A stretch of 64,000 nucleotides of DNA from Ceratothoa steindachneri. Lineage: Eukaryota; Arthropoda; Malacostraca; Isopoda; Cymothoidae. Location: contig OZ018333.1 in NCBI GenBank assembly GCA_963969495.1, positions 87,698,508-87,762,507 on the forward strand. The letters are read 5' to 3'. Below the pieces are notes generated by a model that was given only the letters and a program-made list of their open reading frames with translations, was not told the origin of the DNA and did not search any database. The position numbers and the translations under genes are program-made. Within the stretch, counting starts at the first letter, position 1. Each line of letters begins with the position of its first letter. Positions 23,513 to 33,778 of the stretch are shown here, piece after piece.

Positions 23513-24725
23513 AATGTCCCTGGGAGAAATTATGGCCACTGTTAGCATCATGTTTGCTCGAGGAATATTTGCCAAGAGACAACCTGCTGATAATCTCTGG
23601 TCAAAAGAGTGGGACCCTCTTTTTTTTCTTGAAAATATGGCGCATGATAATTTGAGAGAAATTATAAGATACCTCCATTTTGACAAAGTCTAAGAGATCT
23701 AAATGGCTGAAAATGAACAAATTGGTGCTGGTATCTGAAGTTTGGCATCACTTCACACAAAACTGCATTGCATGCTACAAACCAGGGGAAAATATAACTG
23801 TTAATGAACAGTTGTTCCCCACTAAATCAAGGTGCCCCTTTACTCAGTATATCATCACTAAGCCATAAAAATTTGAGATAAATTTTGGATAGCTGCTGAT
23901 AAAAAGCCGAAATACTTTTTCACTGGATTTCCATACCTCAGTAAAGATGAAAAGGCTTCCATCAAACCGACCACTTTCAGAATATGTAGTTCTTCAGCTT
24001 GTTGAAGAAATGTTATGACAGACAACTTTTTACTTCAGAGTTTATGCCATAAATTACAACATAAAAATACTACCCCTACCCTCATTAGAACAATGAATCA
24101 TGCTTGAAAGGAAGTGCCATTGGCATCAAGAATCTGCAAGACAAAAGGTTCAATAATGATGTCAATTTGAAGAATGAGCAAGCAAGGCTAATTGTCTATC
24201 AATTCAAATAAAATAAAAATGTGATTCTTCTGACCACCATACCTAGCTATGTTCAAGTAGAAGATGATGTGAAAAAACTCCTGATGCTGTGAAAATCTAC
24301 AATTCAATGAAATATGGTGTAGATATTGTTGATCAGATGACTTGCAAATACAGTATAAAAGCTGAATCAAGAAGGTAGCCCATTTGAGTGTTCTACAATA
24401 TGTTGGACCTCACTGGAATCAATGCAGCTGTTCTCTATCAGGAAGTCACTTGTAAGAAAATTACTTATTGCAAATTTCTTCTATTGTTAGCTTTACACTT
24501 CTGATCAACTTTTGAAAAGTGACACAGTGAGCAAGTCAGTGAAGATGACACTGCAGAGACAGATGTGACATTGTTCCAGAAAAGTAAACAATGCCAATTG
24601 CGAATGTACAAGCAGAATTATATGTGAAATTTGCCACAAATGTTAAAGAAAATTTGTATGTGGATCTTGTACATTTAACATAAGCAAGAAAATTACTTGC
24701 AAGAAGTGTTCATAAAAAGTCATAG
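23513..24725 (+). pseudogene. piggyBac-type transposase remnant
   Basis: piggyBac transposases (DDE_Tnp_1_7) cut and paste at TTAA. The text reads SLGEIMATVSIMFARGIFAK, then DNLWSKEWDPLFFLENMAHD and LREIIRYLHFDK (23516-23690). NITVNEQLFPTKSRCPFTQY (about 23790-23850) and FPYLSKDEKASIKP-like text follow at about 23930. VDIVDQMTCKYSIKAESRR and MLDLTGINAAVLYQEV come at 24320-24450, and a C-terminal cysteine cluster CEICHKC..CGSCTF lies at about 24630-24670. The frame is broken many times. The N-terminal part is absent: the gene starts where F1 copy B ends. No TTAA-flanked termini were recognised. Confidence 0.75.
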
Positions 24726-25236
24726 ATATAAAACTAAAATTTAGCAGTAAGATATGAATTGTTTTTTTCTTCTGTGAAGTTTACCTTATGGTTTTATTAA
24801 TTTCTAAGGTTTGTAAGAAGTTTGTTACTTGTGCTTTATTGCACATGGTGATATAAACGCATATTTTTAAAAATAAATTTCTAATTAATCAAATGTATCA
24901 TTTTTATTCAATAAGCGTAGACTGAAAATAAGAGTAGAATGGCGGTCAAACTGATTGCTCTCATTGTTAAAGGTATCCTAAATATCTGCTGTTACTCGTA
25001 TAGTAATATTTTTTAGGATTGTTTGTGCTGGCATTTATATGGCTTAGGAGACATATCACTGATGTCAAGAGACCTTTAAACCATTGCTCCCATGACCAAA
25101 TTAAACTTTTGAATGGAATGAATTACCTTTTTTATCCATCATACCTGAATATCAATACAATTCCTGTATTATGAGCCTTTTAAAATTTATTTGATTTGTC
25201 ATAAAGTGTGAAAAGTATTTTTTTTAACCATTACAG
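24726..25236. other. End of the first long intron, no gene seen
   Basis: AT-rich sequence without supported coding text. The last bases (TTTTTTTTAACCATTACAG) form the acceptor of the next exon. Confidence 0.5.
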
Positions 25237-25314
25237 GATACTTCTGAAAAGATTAAGGAAGTACATCAAGAATTCTGTGCAGATCCACTTGGTGGCAATT
25301 TTGATATTAAAAAG
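25237..25314 (+). CDS. C2H2 zinc-finger gene, exon of 26 codons
   Basis: Acceptor TTACAG ends at 25236 and donor GTGAGA starts at 25315. The 78 bases are open in one frame and read DTSEKIKEVHQEFCADPLGG then NFDIKK, in phase 0 at both ends. This fits the preceding candidate exon and the next one, 140 bases downstream. There is no recognised domain; it would be part of the N-terminal linker of the zinc-finger protein. Confidence 0.65.
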
Positions 25315-25454
25315 GTGAGAGAAGATTCAACAATAATATTGCCATAGTTATTCTGTTATTTCCATTTATTTTTTTTTTAATCATCATTATCAGCAAAGTT
25401 CTAATTATTATAATTGAATAAAGTTTTAAATATAATATGTTATTTTTATAATAG

Positions 25455-25586
25455 GAGGACTGCAGCGCTAGCCCAGCCAAAAAGATCAAAGAAGAGCTTT
25501 TTGATGAAACTCAACATGGATTGAGAGGTCAAGCGCAAGCATTTAATGGTTCTTATGAAAGAGGCCAAATTGGCTCAGTCAAAGCG
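25455..25586 (+). CDS. C2H2 zinc-finger gene, exon of 44 codons
   Basis: The acceptor TATTTTTATAATAG ends at 25454 and the donor GTAATT starts at 25587. The exon reads EDCSASPAKKIKEELFDETQ and goes on to GSYERGQIGSVKA. It contains IKEE, which fits the SUMO acceptor consensus (hydrophobic-K-x-E); such motifs are frequent in arthropod zinc-finger regulators. Phase 0 on both sides keeps the frame with the exons before and after. It is a linker region without a fold I can name. Confidence 0.7.
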
Positions 25587-26551
25587 GTAATTTTATTGAT
25601 TTTTTGCCCTTTGCATTTCATTTGTTTGCGCAGTATCAATGGTAGCTATCTTGTATTTCCCATTAGATTTGGACTCTTTAGTTACTGGGTCATGAATATG
25701 ATTTAATTTTGTAACTCTAGCAATAAGGATCTCTTTGTGCATTTCAGGTATAGGATGCTCCTATACCTGAAAATATTTAAAAAAGGTTCCTAAATAAAAT
25801 GGTGGTGAAAATATGTGGATGCTACATGCTTAAGTTGTCATTGATGGTAGTATACTTTCAAATACAAAAGATTTAAATGATTGCATGTACAATTGCAAAA
25901 GATTTATCTTATTAATTCCTAATTTTTGTAATCTTTTGGGGAGAAACTAAGTTATTCTATCTTTTGTGTTATTGTCTTAGTAGTGTAAGGGATGTGACAT
26001 GGTTCAGAGAGATGTTGGTCCTCTTCTGCAATGTATGAGGAGATAGAAAGATCCAGGAGGAGGATGACATGGTCCATGGGTATCAAGATAGAGAGTGGTG
26101 TTTTGCGATGAGAGAGACATCAGCTGGGAGCCAAAAAGAGCTTTTAATTTCCTTGCATTATGGTTAAGATGCAGTGGTGGGCCATAGTAGGACTCTTTGA
26201 GAGCCTCCTAACACATTTCCTGTTATAGTAAAAGATAAATCCAATGAGTGCAATCGGTAAATGATTGGATGCGATGGCTGTCACTTTTGCCTGCCTGATG
26301 TAGTTTATTTTTTCTGTTAAATGGCTTCAGAAAAATATTTTCAAACAAGATTGCAGAGAATATATTAAAAATTTGTAGAAAGTTTATATATACCCTTTTT
26401 GCACTAGTACAGCCTAGTGGGCAAACATGAATTTAAGGAACCTGGGTAGCCCTTTAGTCCTTCTTTTTCTTCCATTTTCTTTAGTCCTTCTTTTTCTTCC
26501 ATTTTATATAAATAGGTATTTAAATAGAATTGACTTTGTCTTTAACTTTAG
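25587..26551. other. Intron with no gene; short tandem duplication
   Basis: No coding or element sequence is recognised. A direct duplication of about 27 bases (TTTAGTCCTTCTTTTTCTTC) lies at about 26453-26506. The intron ends with TTTAACTTTAG. Confidence 0.5.
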
Positions 26552-26710
26552 GAGCGATTTTATGAAATTTTAATGAAAGAAGAGATTAAAGAAGAACCCC
26601 AGGAAGATGAAATTCCTCTCATTGATAGAGAGGGACTCGATTTACAAGAGGAAAACTTAAGCCACAAATCCTCTCCTGAAATGGTCCTACAAAACCTCCT
26701 TCAAAAAAAG
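26552..26710 (+). CDS. C2H2 zinc-finger gene, exon of 53 codons (acidic)
   Basis: The acceptor CTTTAACTTTAG ends at 26551 and the donor GTAATTTGG starts at 26711. The product segment begins ERFYEILMKEEIKEEPQEDE and ends QNLLQKK. It is strongly acidic and has a second IKEE motif followed by PxE, a common pattern upstream of finger arrays in arthropods. Phase 0 on both ends lets it splice directly to the finger exon at 41211, across an intron of 14.5 kb that holds F1 copies C, D and F and an F2 fragment. Confidence 0.72.
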
Positions 26711-27263
26711 GTAATTTGGCCCACTTTAAAATTTAATACCAAATTTATTGGCAAATTTTAATGCAATGAAAAGATTTAATAATTTGGGTGAAAGTTTATA
26801 ACACCTACAAAGCCTTGTGAGGAAAATCTACCAAATATCAAATAAAAAGCAACTGAGTCCAGATATGGGGTTGATGGCCAGAGATGCTGCTGCCCATGCT
26901 GAGGGTTTTATATTCGAACTCTTCATCTAAGATCATCTTGAAACTCATATAAAAATCACTGACAATTTCTGATATGCGCAAAGGCACCAGGTGCTTTTCC
27001 AGGTCGTGCCTGAAGGTATAAGGTGTACATTGAGTGCATCTAATCTACATTGACAGTTTCTTGGACAGAGTAGAGAGTGGATAATTTTGCTGTTAAGATG
27101 GGAAGGGAAGTGGTGAACGACAGCAGTGTTGTAATTGGCTTTGAGCTTGATGATGAGTCTAGGAGCTACCTACTCTTCAAGGGTAGACACAGGGCACCCA
27201 CTTCAACCTGGTGGAGGAAAGAAGAGTGGTAGTTAATGCTTTGAAATCAGACCTCTCACTATT
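26711..27263. other. Start of the 14.5-kb intron, no gene seen
   Basis: No supported coding or repeat sequence up to the tRNA-like stretch at 27264. Confidence 0.45.
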
Positions 27264-27313
27264 CTAGTTGATAGAGCATTGGACTTCTGATGTCAAGGCA
27301 GAGAGTTCAATCC
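27264..27313 (+). pseudogene. tRNA-like fragment (possible SINE or tRNA pseudogene)
   Basis: The sequence AGTTGATAGAGCATTGGACT resembles a tRNA D-arm and anticodon stem. It is followed by TTCTGA in the place of an anticodon loop, and by GAGTTCAATCC, a good B-box/T-loop. The acceptor stem is not recognisable and the anticodon stem needs a bulge, so it is not a working tRNA. It ends four bases before the 5' end of F1 copy C. Confidence 0.45.
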
Positions 27314-27317
27314 AAGT

Positions 27318-29098
27318 GCGGCGATTAGCCTTCCTGACCGCCGTGCTGACGGGACTCAGCGCCCCGTCCGGCCCCAGCTTAGCCTCTTCTCCTTCTTTTT
27401 GAAAGACTGTGTTTTTACCATACTTCTTCACTTTCCCTACAACCTCTTCTGCTACTTTCTCTAGTTCACCTCTAATTTCCCAGGGTAGATGCCGACCAGC
27501 TTCCTCTCACTCAACCATCCTTCATTCGAGGCTAAGGGGGGAGGGGAAAACGTTTTCTAACCCCTGAGCTACAGCCTGTGGTGGTGGGTTTTTAACAACC
27601 TGCTTCATCCCAACCCACACCTTTCTCACATACTCTTTCTTCCTCCTTTCCGTCTATCAATTTAACCCCGTGCCCACGGTGGAGCCGCCATGCCGATGGG
27701 CTGCCAGGTCACTAGGTGGCGGGAGTGGCCTCAAATGGTGGCAGCTGGCTCTGCTGGCTTCATGTTCACCCCTTGCAGAGCGGGCTACAGCGTGGGATGA
27801 TGAGCGTTTGGGTCCCGTGATTATTATAAGGCCACCATGCCCAATGATGAATTTAATAAAAAAAAAGTACCCCCCTCTACCTTTCCTTCGACCATCGATG
27901 GAGCCGCCTTCGGCAGCTCTACTGCAAACATAGAGGTCCCCTCTGCCCTGTGCTTTCAGAGGGGACCCTCCAAACCTCTTTTACCAGAGAGGAGGTTTAC
28001 TCTCCTTTCTATACAGAGACAGGGGAGTCCCCCTTACCCCCTTCTCTGGAGTTGCAACTTTTTCCAGCAGCAGTCCTCCCTTTGCTTTCCAAGAGCACTG
28101 CCAAGAAAGCAGGTATGCGGCCCATAATTGAACATTCCAGGTTGGAACAGCTCGATAGGGCCAATCACATTAGGGAGGCGAGAGATGACAAGGCTCATCG
28201 GCCCGTACACTCCAAAGTCCTGCTGGTGCGAATATCGAGCTTACAGGGGGTCACTGTATGTGCCCCCGGTGCTCTCCCGGGTGTGGAGTCCCAGACAAAG
28301 ACCAAAACTGCTCAGAGTGGACCCTCATTCAGAGGTTACCTGGTATTATTGAGCCCGCTAGCTTCAACCCATCGTTATTCGCTCCACTGATGGCAGCATG
28401 TGGCTAAGGGCAACATGATCCATCAGAGGAGAGCTTTAGCTAGTGTAATTGGTAGAGAGCCGAAGGCAACTCGTTTCTCGGACGGGATTCTTTTGGCGAA
28501 TGCGTCGAATCCATCCGGAGCGGCCATGATTAGTGCCCTTCGGTCACTTGATGACACGCCTATGAGTGTGACGTCGAACACTACCATCAACTTCGTGAAA
28601 GGAATAGTCTGTGAGAGGGAACTCGTGGACTACTCCATAGATGACATCACCTTAGAGCTGGCCAACCATGGAGTGGTTAAGGTCGAATGTGTGATGAGAA
28701 AACAGGGAGAGGCTTCGAGACCCAGCCCTACGCTCTTCGTCACGTTCGACTGTGAGTCGGTGCGTGCTGGGGCATTCGTGCTTCTACCGAGGAGATTCGA
28801 AGGCTCGTCTGCTCCCTGATTTTCTTAGCTATCTTTTTGCCAGAGACCATGCTGGGCGCATGCTGGGGTATAAGAGTTTTTGGGACACCACCACTACGGG
28901 ATTGGGGCCTGGCAGGAGGATGCGCCATTTACACCAGGCATGATGTCTCCGTTCTTTTCTTTGCACTAAATGCCTCCTCTCGGGTAATAGCGGTACAATT
29001 CCACCTATTGCTGTACTGTTATTTCTGTGTATATTCTAACGTCAGTCCACTAAGACGCCGGGGTCTTTCGTTCATCGTGGCGCAGTTGTCGAAGCCCG
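27318..29098 (+). mobile_element. F1 non-LTR retrotransposon, copy C (internally deleted, chimeric end)
   Basis: It starts in the F1 5' UTR (GCGGCGATTAGCCTTCCTGA), with ORF1 from ATG 27837 (MPNDEF). ORF1 has a deletion near 28230; the block NFVKGIVCERELVDYSIDDI lies at 28580-28650. At about 28790 it jumps from ORF1 (FVLLPRR) into the endonuclease (RRLVCS, then ETMLGACWGI), so the zinc knuckles and the ORF1/ORF2 junction are missing. Endonuclease text continues to about 29098 (VAQLSKP) and there changes abruptly into F2 sequence. Confidence 0.75.
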
Positions 29099-29860
29099 GT
29101 TCCGACAGAACCCAACCTTGTTACACAAGGTTAACTGAAACTGTGCTCTGGTGATTTGTCAAAGAAACCATCATGTCGTTGCTACGTTTCATCGATTTCC
29201 TCTATGCCCCCTACCCTACAGATCAGGAAGAGGATTAAAAAGATGTGGACTTATTATGCCAGCCATAATATCTCTAACCTTAATATGCAGTGATCTTTTG
29301 TGATTGACAGCCGGTGTTCAGCAACACTGGCTAACCATTTCTGAACTGTCAGCAGTTACAATAATGCTTTTCTAGCCTATAAATCAAAAAATGTCTCATT
29401 CATTCCCTCAATTTCGATACAATCTCTAACCTTCTGTATAATTCCTTGTTCTTCCTCGCCGAAATAAATGCTGCATTGTCCATTCGTGGGTCTACTTCTC
29501 CTGGCCCTCAAGGCAGCTATTATGATACGACTCAACATTTCACACTCTATCATGTTCTTATTTCACTTATACAACATTATATAGGTGAAGGGTTTTGACC
29601 CATCATAATGCCACGTTGGATTTGTTATCCTCTTTGTCAAAACAACCAAGCACAGATTGGACTTATCCATGGCCGTCCCTTTTTGGCTGGTCCTTGAATC
29701 ACCCCTTGCTGCTGCTTTTGTGGTGGCAACCCATCAGTTGCCCATCTTCTCTTGGAATGTCCTCATTTTGCTATTCTTTGTTGCCATATGTCCCCATCCT
29801 TTCAACTGTACCTCGCCTGTCCCTCCTTTATTTTATTCTGGCAGAAGAATATTTTAAAAA
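29099..29860 (+). mobile_element. F2 non-LTR fragment fused to F1 copy C
   Basis: From GGTTCCGACAGAACCCAACC onward the text follows the F2 copy at about 60570-61170, for example TTTCATCGATTTCCTCTATG (29186; compare 60685), AAGAGGATTAAAAAGATG, and CTTCTCCTGGCCCTCAAG (29490; compare 60992). It is heavily decayed, with no long reading frame. The end near 29860 is uncertain. Confidence 0.65.
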
Positions 29861-30112
29861 TTATCTCGTAGTAGTCTTCTCCCTCTTTTATAATTAATTT
29901 GTTCCTTTTTGTTTGTGCTGCCATCTAGAATCCACTTGGATTGGGCAGCTGTCCATTTTGTTCCTTAAATCCTTATTAAATGATATGATGTACTTTTCAA
30001 AATATTCTTGCACGCACCTAAAAATGGTTTCTCCTTTAAATCAGTTTCTGAAGATTTCCCAAAATGTTGTTAGCATGACTAAATTTGTCTTCTATGGTGT
30101 CTCCCCTGTTTT

Positions 30113-30920
30113 TTAAAGTTGGAATTGCTCAGTTGAGCACTACATCTGTCTTCACAGCTGAGCTGGTTGCAATTCACTGCTCGTTATTTGAGATTATGCA
30201 TTGTAGCTGCTTCAGAAATAAAATTGAGATTTATATTGACTCACAGAGAGCCCTAAGTGCTCTCGAAGCATTAGAAACTTGGTACTCCCTGGGTCTCAGT
30301 ATCTGTGACACCAAGGCTGTTACCTATCTGAGATAAGTCAAGATTATCTTCTGTTGGGTTCCTGGACATTAGGATTGTAGGAAATGAAGGAGCCTAAGGG
30401 TCTTCAAGGACTTGGCATTCAGACCACCATTTCACTTCATATATTAATTATATAACAAGAAGAATCAGGGCATCCCTTTGACCTACCTGATGGCAAAGTA
30501 GCTCTAAAACTGGCAACCGAAACCTTAAGTTGCATCCTTGTCCCTGAGATAGTTCTCATGGACCTACTCCACATGAGCCCTGTCACTTCACTTCACTTTG
30601 TCATTCCCGAAGCAGTTGCCAGGATGGCCCCTTTTAAGAAAAACAAAAGTGATATCTGGACCAGACACACTCATGGTGCACATCCCCATTTGATGGAGTG
30701 CTGCTTCCCTGCACCTTAAAGCAATGATTGAATGGTTCCCCAAACTTTCCAGTGCATTCATTCTTAATGTCTCAGGATGAGTGTGGTGGCTACTGATTGT
30801 CCCTTGTACTTATGATGGTTGGATTCCTGCACCACCAACTGCAGCATTTTTTAATTTCAGGAGGAGGCAGGCCTCCCCCAGTGTATATAGTCTGGGGGTG
30901 TTTGTTGCATGCAAATACGC
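30113..30920 (+). mobile_element. F1-type RNase H and 3' end fragment
   Basis: The frame 30085-30336 reads SVFTAELVAIHCSLFEIMHC, then IEIYIDSQRALSALEALE, the F1 RNase H. KIIFCWVPGH follows at about 30340, and 3' end text resembling GGAGGAGGCAGGCCTCCCCC lies at about 30862. Stops and shifts are numerous. Whether it belongs with the F2 piece to its left, as one mosaic, is unclear. Confidence 0.65.
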
Positions 30921-30922
30921 TG

Positions 30923-30991
30923 CCCCATATAGGGCACGGCAATTTGCTGTGCTGATGGGCATAAGTGCCATGTCCGTCTCCAGCTTAGCCT
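30923..30991 (+). repeat. Extra F1 5' UTR monomer before copy D
   Basis: CCCCATATAGGGCACGGCAA through CTCCAGCTTAGCCT aligns with the first part of the F1 5' UTR that follows at 30992 (CCCCGTAAGGGGCGGGGCGA through CAACTTAGCCT). It is either a tandem promoter monomer of the element or the stub of another copy. Confidence 0.5.
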
Positions 30992-31515
30992 CCCCGTAAG
31001 GGGCGGGGCGATGTGCCTTCCTGGCGGCCGTGGTGACGGGACTCAGCGCCCCGTCCAGCCCCAACTTAGCCTCTTCTCCTTCTTTCAGACAGCCTCTATT
31101 TCTCCCCTACTTCGTCACTTTCCCTACAACCTTCTCTGATCGGCCTGTATTTTCACAGGGTAGATACCGACCTTCTTCACAGCCAACTATCCCAAATAGG
31201 GGCTGAGGGGGAAGGGGACAATGTTCCCTAACCCCTGAGCTCTAATTTGGATGGTGGGGTTTTTAACAACCTCCTTCATCCCCACCCATATCTTCCTCAC
31301 ATCCCTTTTCCTTCTCTCTTCACACTCTTATCAATTTTACGCCGTGCCTAAGGTGAGGTGGAGCCGCCATTCCCAAGGGCTGCCAGGTCACCAGGCGGGA
31401 GGAGTGGCCTTGAATTGCAGCACCTGGCTTTGCCAGCCCCATGTTCACCCCTCGCAGAGCAGGCCACTGCGAGGGGTGATTAGCATTTGCTTCCCGCAGA
31501 AAGAATAGGGTCCCC

Positions 31516-33713
31516 ATGCCCTATTCAAACTCTTTCCCTTTCCTCCCTCAAAATCAACGGAGTCGCCTTCTGGCAGCTCCACAGAAAAAGTGGAGGATCC
31601 CCACCCCCTGTGCTCTCGCAGGGGACAATCCAAATCTATCTCTAACCGGAGAGGAGGCTTATTACTTCTCTCCTTCGTCTACAGGTGTAGGGGATTCCCC
31701 CTCACTCCCTTGTCTGAAGGTGGCTTCAGGCACCTCCCTCTTTCCAGCGGCAGTCCCCTCTTTACTTTCCAAGGGGACTGCCAAGAAAGCCAGCAGGCAG
31801 CCAATGGCCGACCGCTCCACATTGAAGCGGCTCGGTAGGGCAAACCCCCTTAGGGGAGAGAGGGAAGCCAAGCTCTATCGTTCGCTTCCCTCAAAAGACC
31901 TGCTAGCTAGAATATTAAACCGAGCAGGGGTCAACGCCTGTGACTTCCCAGACTCAACTCATGACAGCACTGCCAATAGGACCTGTGATGTCCTTGGGGG
32001 GGTGGGGGGGGGGACTGGAGCCCACTCCCGAGGGTCCATGAGGCAACCCAACTTCAGACGGAAGGGCCTTCTATGGGAGCGAATCCGGCCTCGGTGCCAA
32101 GCACAAACTCGAGTCCGCCCCTATGTAAGGTCCTCCTCAAACGGCTCTGGTCTCCAAGGCAGTACAAGGAGGAAAGGGATCTCCTCCTCGGGCTGATGCC
32201 TCTACGATCGCCAGGACCTTCTCCATCTCGGAAAAGGAACTTGTTGAGGCCGGTCCATCCAGCCTGGGGGCTCCTGCCGGCGTGGGGAAGAAGCGGGTTC
32301 ATTCCCCGCCCTCCTCTCGGAAAAAGAAGAAAAACAAAAAAAGAATAAGAAGACTCGGGGCTCCTCTATATCCGCGGGGGCTGCGGGAATGGATGGATCT
32401 GCTGCCACTTCCGGAAGTGACCAAGCCAAGATCAGCACATCCGGTCCCTCTGCTCCCCCGTCCGGGTGCAGAGCCCCTAACTATGACCAAAAGTGCTAGT
32501 GCTCAGAGCGGAGCTTTGATTACCCCGAGGCCCCTAATTCAGAGACCACCCGGCGTTTTCGAGGCCGCTGGCTTCAAACGCTTCCTCGTTATTCACTCCA
32601 CTGATCGCACCATGTTGGGCTAGGGCAACATGATCCATCAGAGGAGAGCTTTAGCTAGTGTGATTGGTAGAGAGCCGAAGACGACCCGTTTCTCGGACGG
32701 GATCCTTTTGGCGAATGCCTTAAATCCCTCCGAGGCGGCCATGATTAGTGGCCTTCGGACACTTGATGGCACGTCTGTGAGTGTGACTCCGTGCTCTACC
32801 ATGAACTTCGTTAAAGGAGTAGTTTATGCGACGGAACTCGTGGACTACTCCATAGAGGACATCACCCTAGAGCTGGCCGACCATGGGGCGGTCAAGGTCG
32901 AACGTGTGATGAGAATTCAAGGAGTGGCCTCGAGACCCACCCGTACACTTCGTCACGTTCGACTGTGATAAGCTTCCTTAGTCGGTGCGTGCCGGTTGGT
33001 ATGGCTACCCCGTGAAGGCATTTGTGCCACTACCGCGGAGTTGCTATTACTGCCACCGCTTCGACCATAGTAATCGCTGCTCCAAGGCCACACACGATAA
33101 GTCCAAGTCGTGTGTGGCCAAGTGTGTCAATTGCAGAGCCGCACCCCGCTTCTTCGAAGCAATGATGTGCGTATCTCCTTGAGAAGGAAATCCTGGCCGT
33201 TCAGGCTCAGGACTAAGGGCTCGAGGCTAAGGACTTGGTCCTGACGTGCCCGGCGCTACCCGGGACCTCCTATGCCTCAATGTTGAAAAAGACATCCTCT
33301 GCTCCTGGACCCTCCAGGCCTACGAGTACGGTCGTTTCCGCGCACATTCAGAACCCTTCTGCGGGTTCTACCCACCACGGGCGCTCAACTGGTAAAGTTG
33401 GTTGCACAAAGGGCCACACCCAGCCCCGGCTAAAACCAGGGCTTTCCGCCACCCTTTCCCAAGCGTGACCGTTTCCCGTGAGGCGAAACCACCACGCGCC
33501 TACACCGAGTCGTTAGACTCACAGGAGGCAACACCCCTGAAATTGGATGCCAGACCATCTCCCGGGGTTCCTAAAGCTGCCCCCCGAAAGGAGGACAGCA
33601 ACGAAGCAGCTTAGGCTCCTTCGCCCACGCCCAGTGGCTGATTGGGTGGCTCGGAAACGGTGAATCCTCGAAAAGAAGGCCCCCCCGCCTCCGAAGCCGC
33701 AACGCCCGCCTAA
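31516..33713 (+). pseudogene. F1-D ORF1: gag-like protein, near full length
   Basis: The start is ATG 31516 (MPYSNSF, where other copies have MPNDE). The first frame runs to 32196. A lysine-rich patch (SRKKKKNKKRIRR) lies at about 32320-32360. The block RALASVIGREPKTTRFSDGI is at about 32650-32710, then STMNFVKGVVYATELVDYS at about 32800. Zinc-knuckle text CYYCHRFDHSNRC is at about 33043, and CVAKCVNCRAAPRF at about 33111, with a deletion of about 20 codons between knuckle pieces. A Ser/Pro/Ala-rich tail ends at the TAA at 33711. Frameshifts occur near 32196, 32620, 32950 and 33180. It is useful as a template for how much copies A, C and E have lost. Confidence 0.78.
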
Positions 33714-33778
33714 GGTTTCGAGGTGGAGGGAGGAAAAGACTCGCATGGCGAGCCCAGCTTCCCCCAATAAGTCCTTGA

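Noticed and set aside
25521..25706. 61-codon open frame starting inside the third exon
   Set aside because: The reading continues into intron sequence; the GTAATT donor at 25587 and phase agreement with neighbouring exons explain it better.
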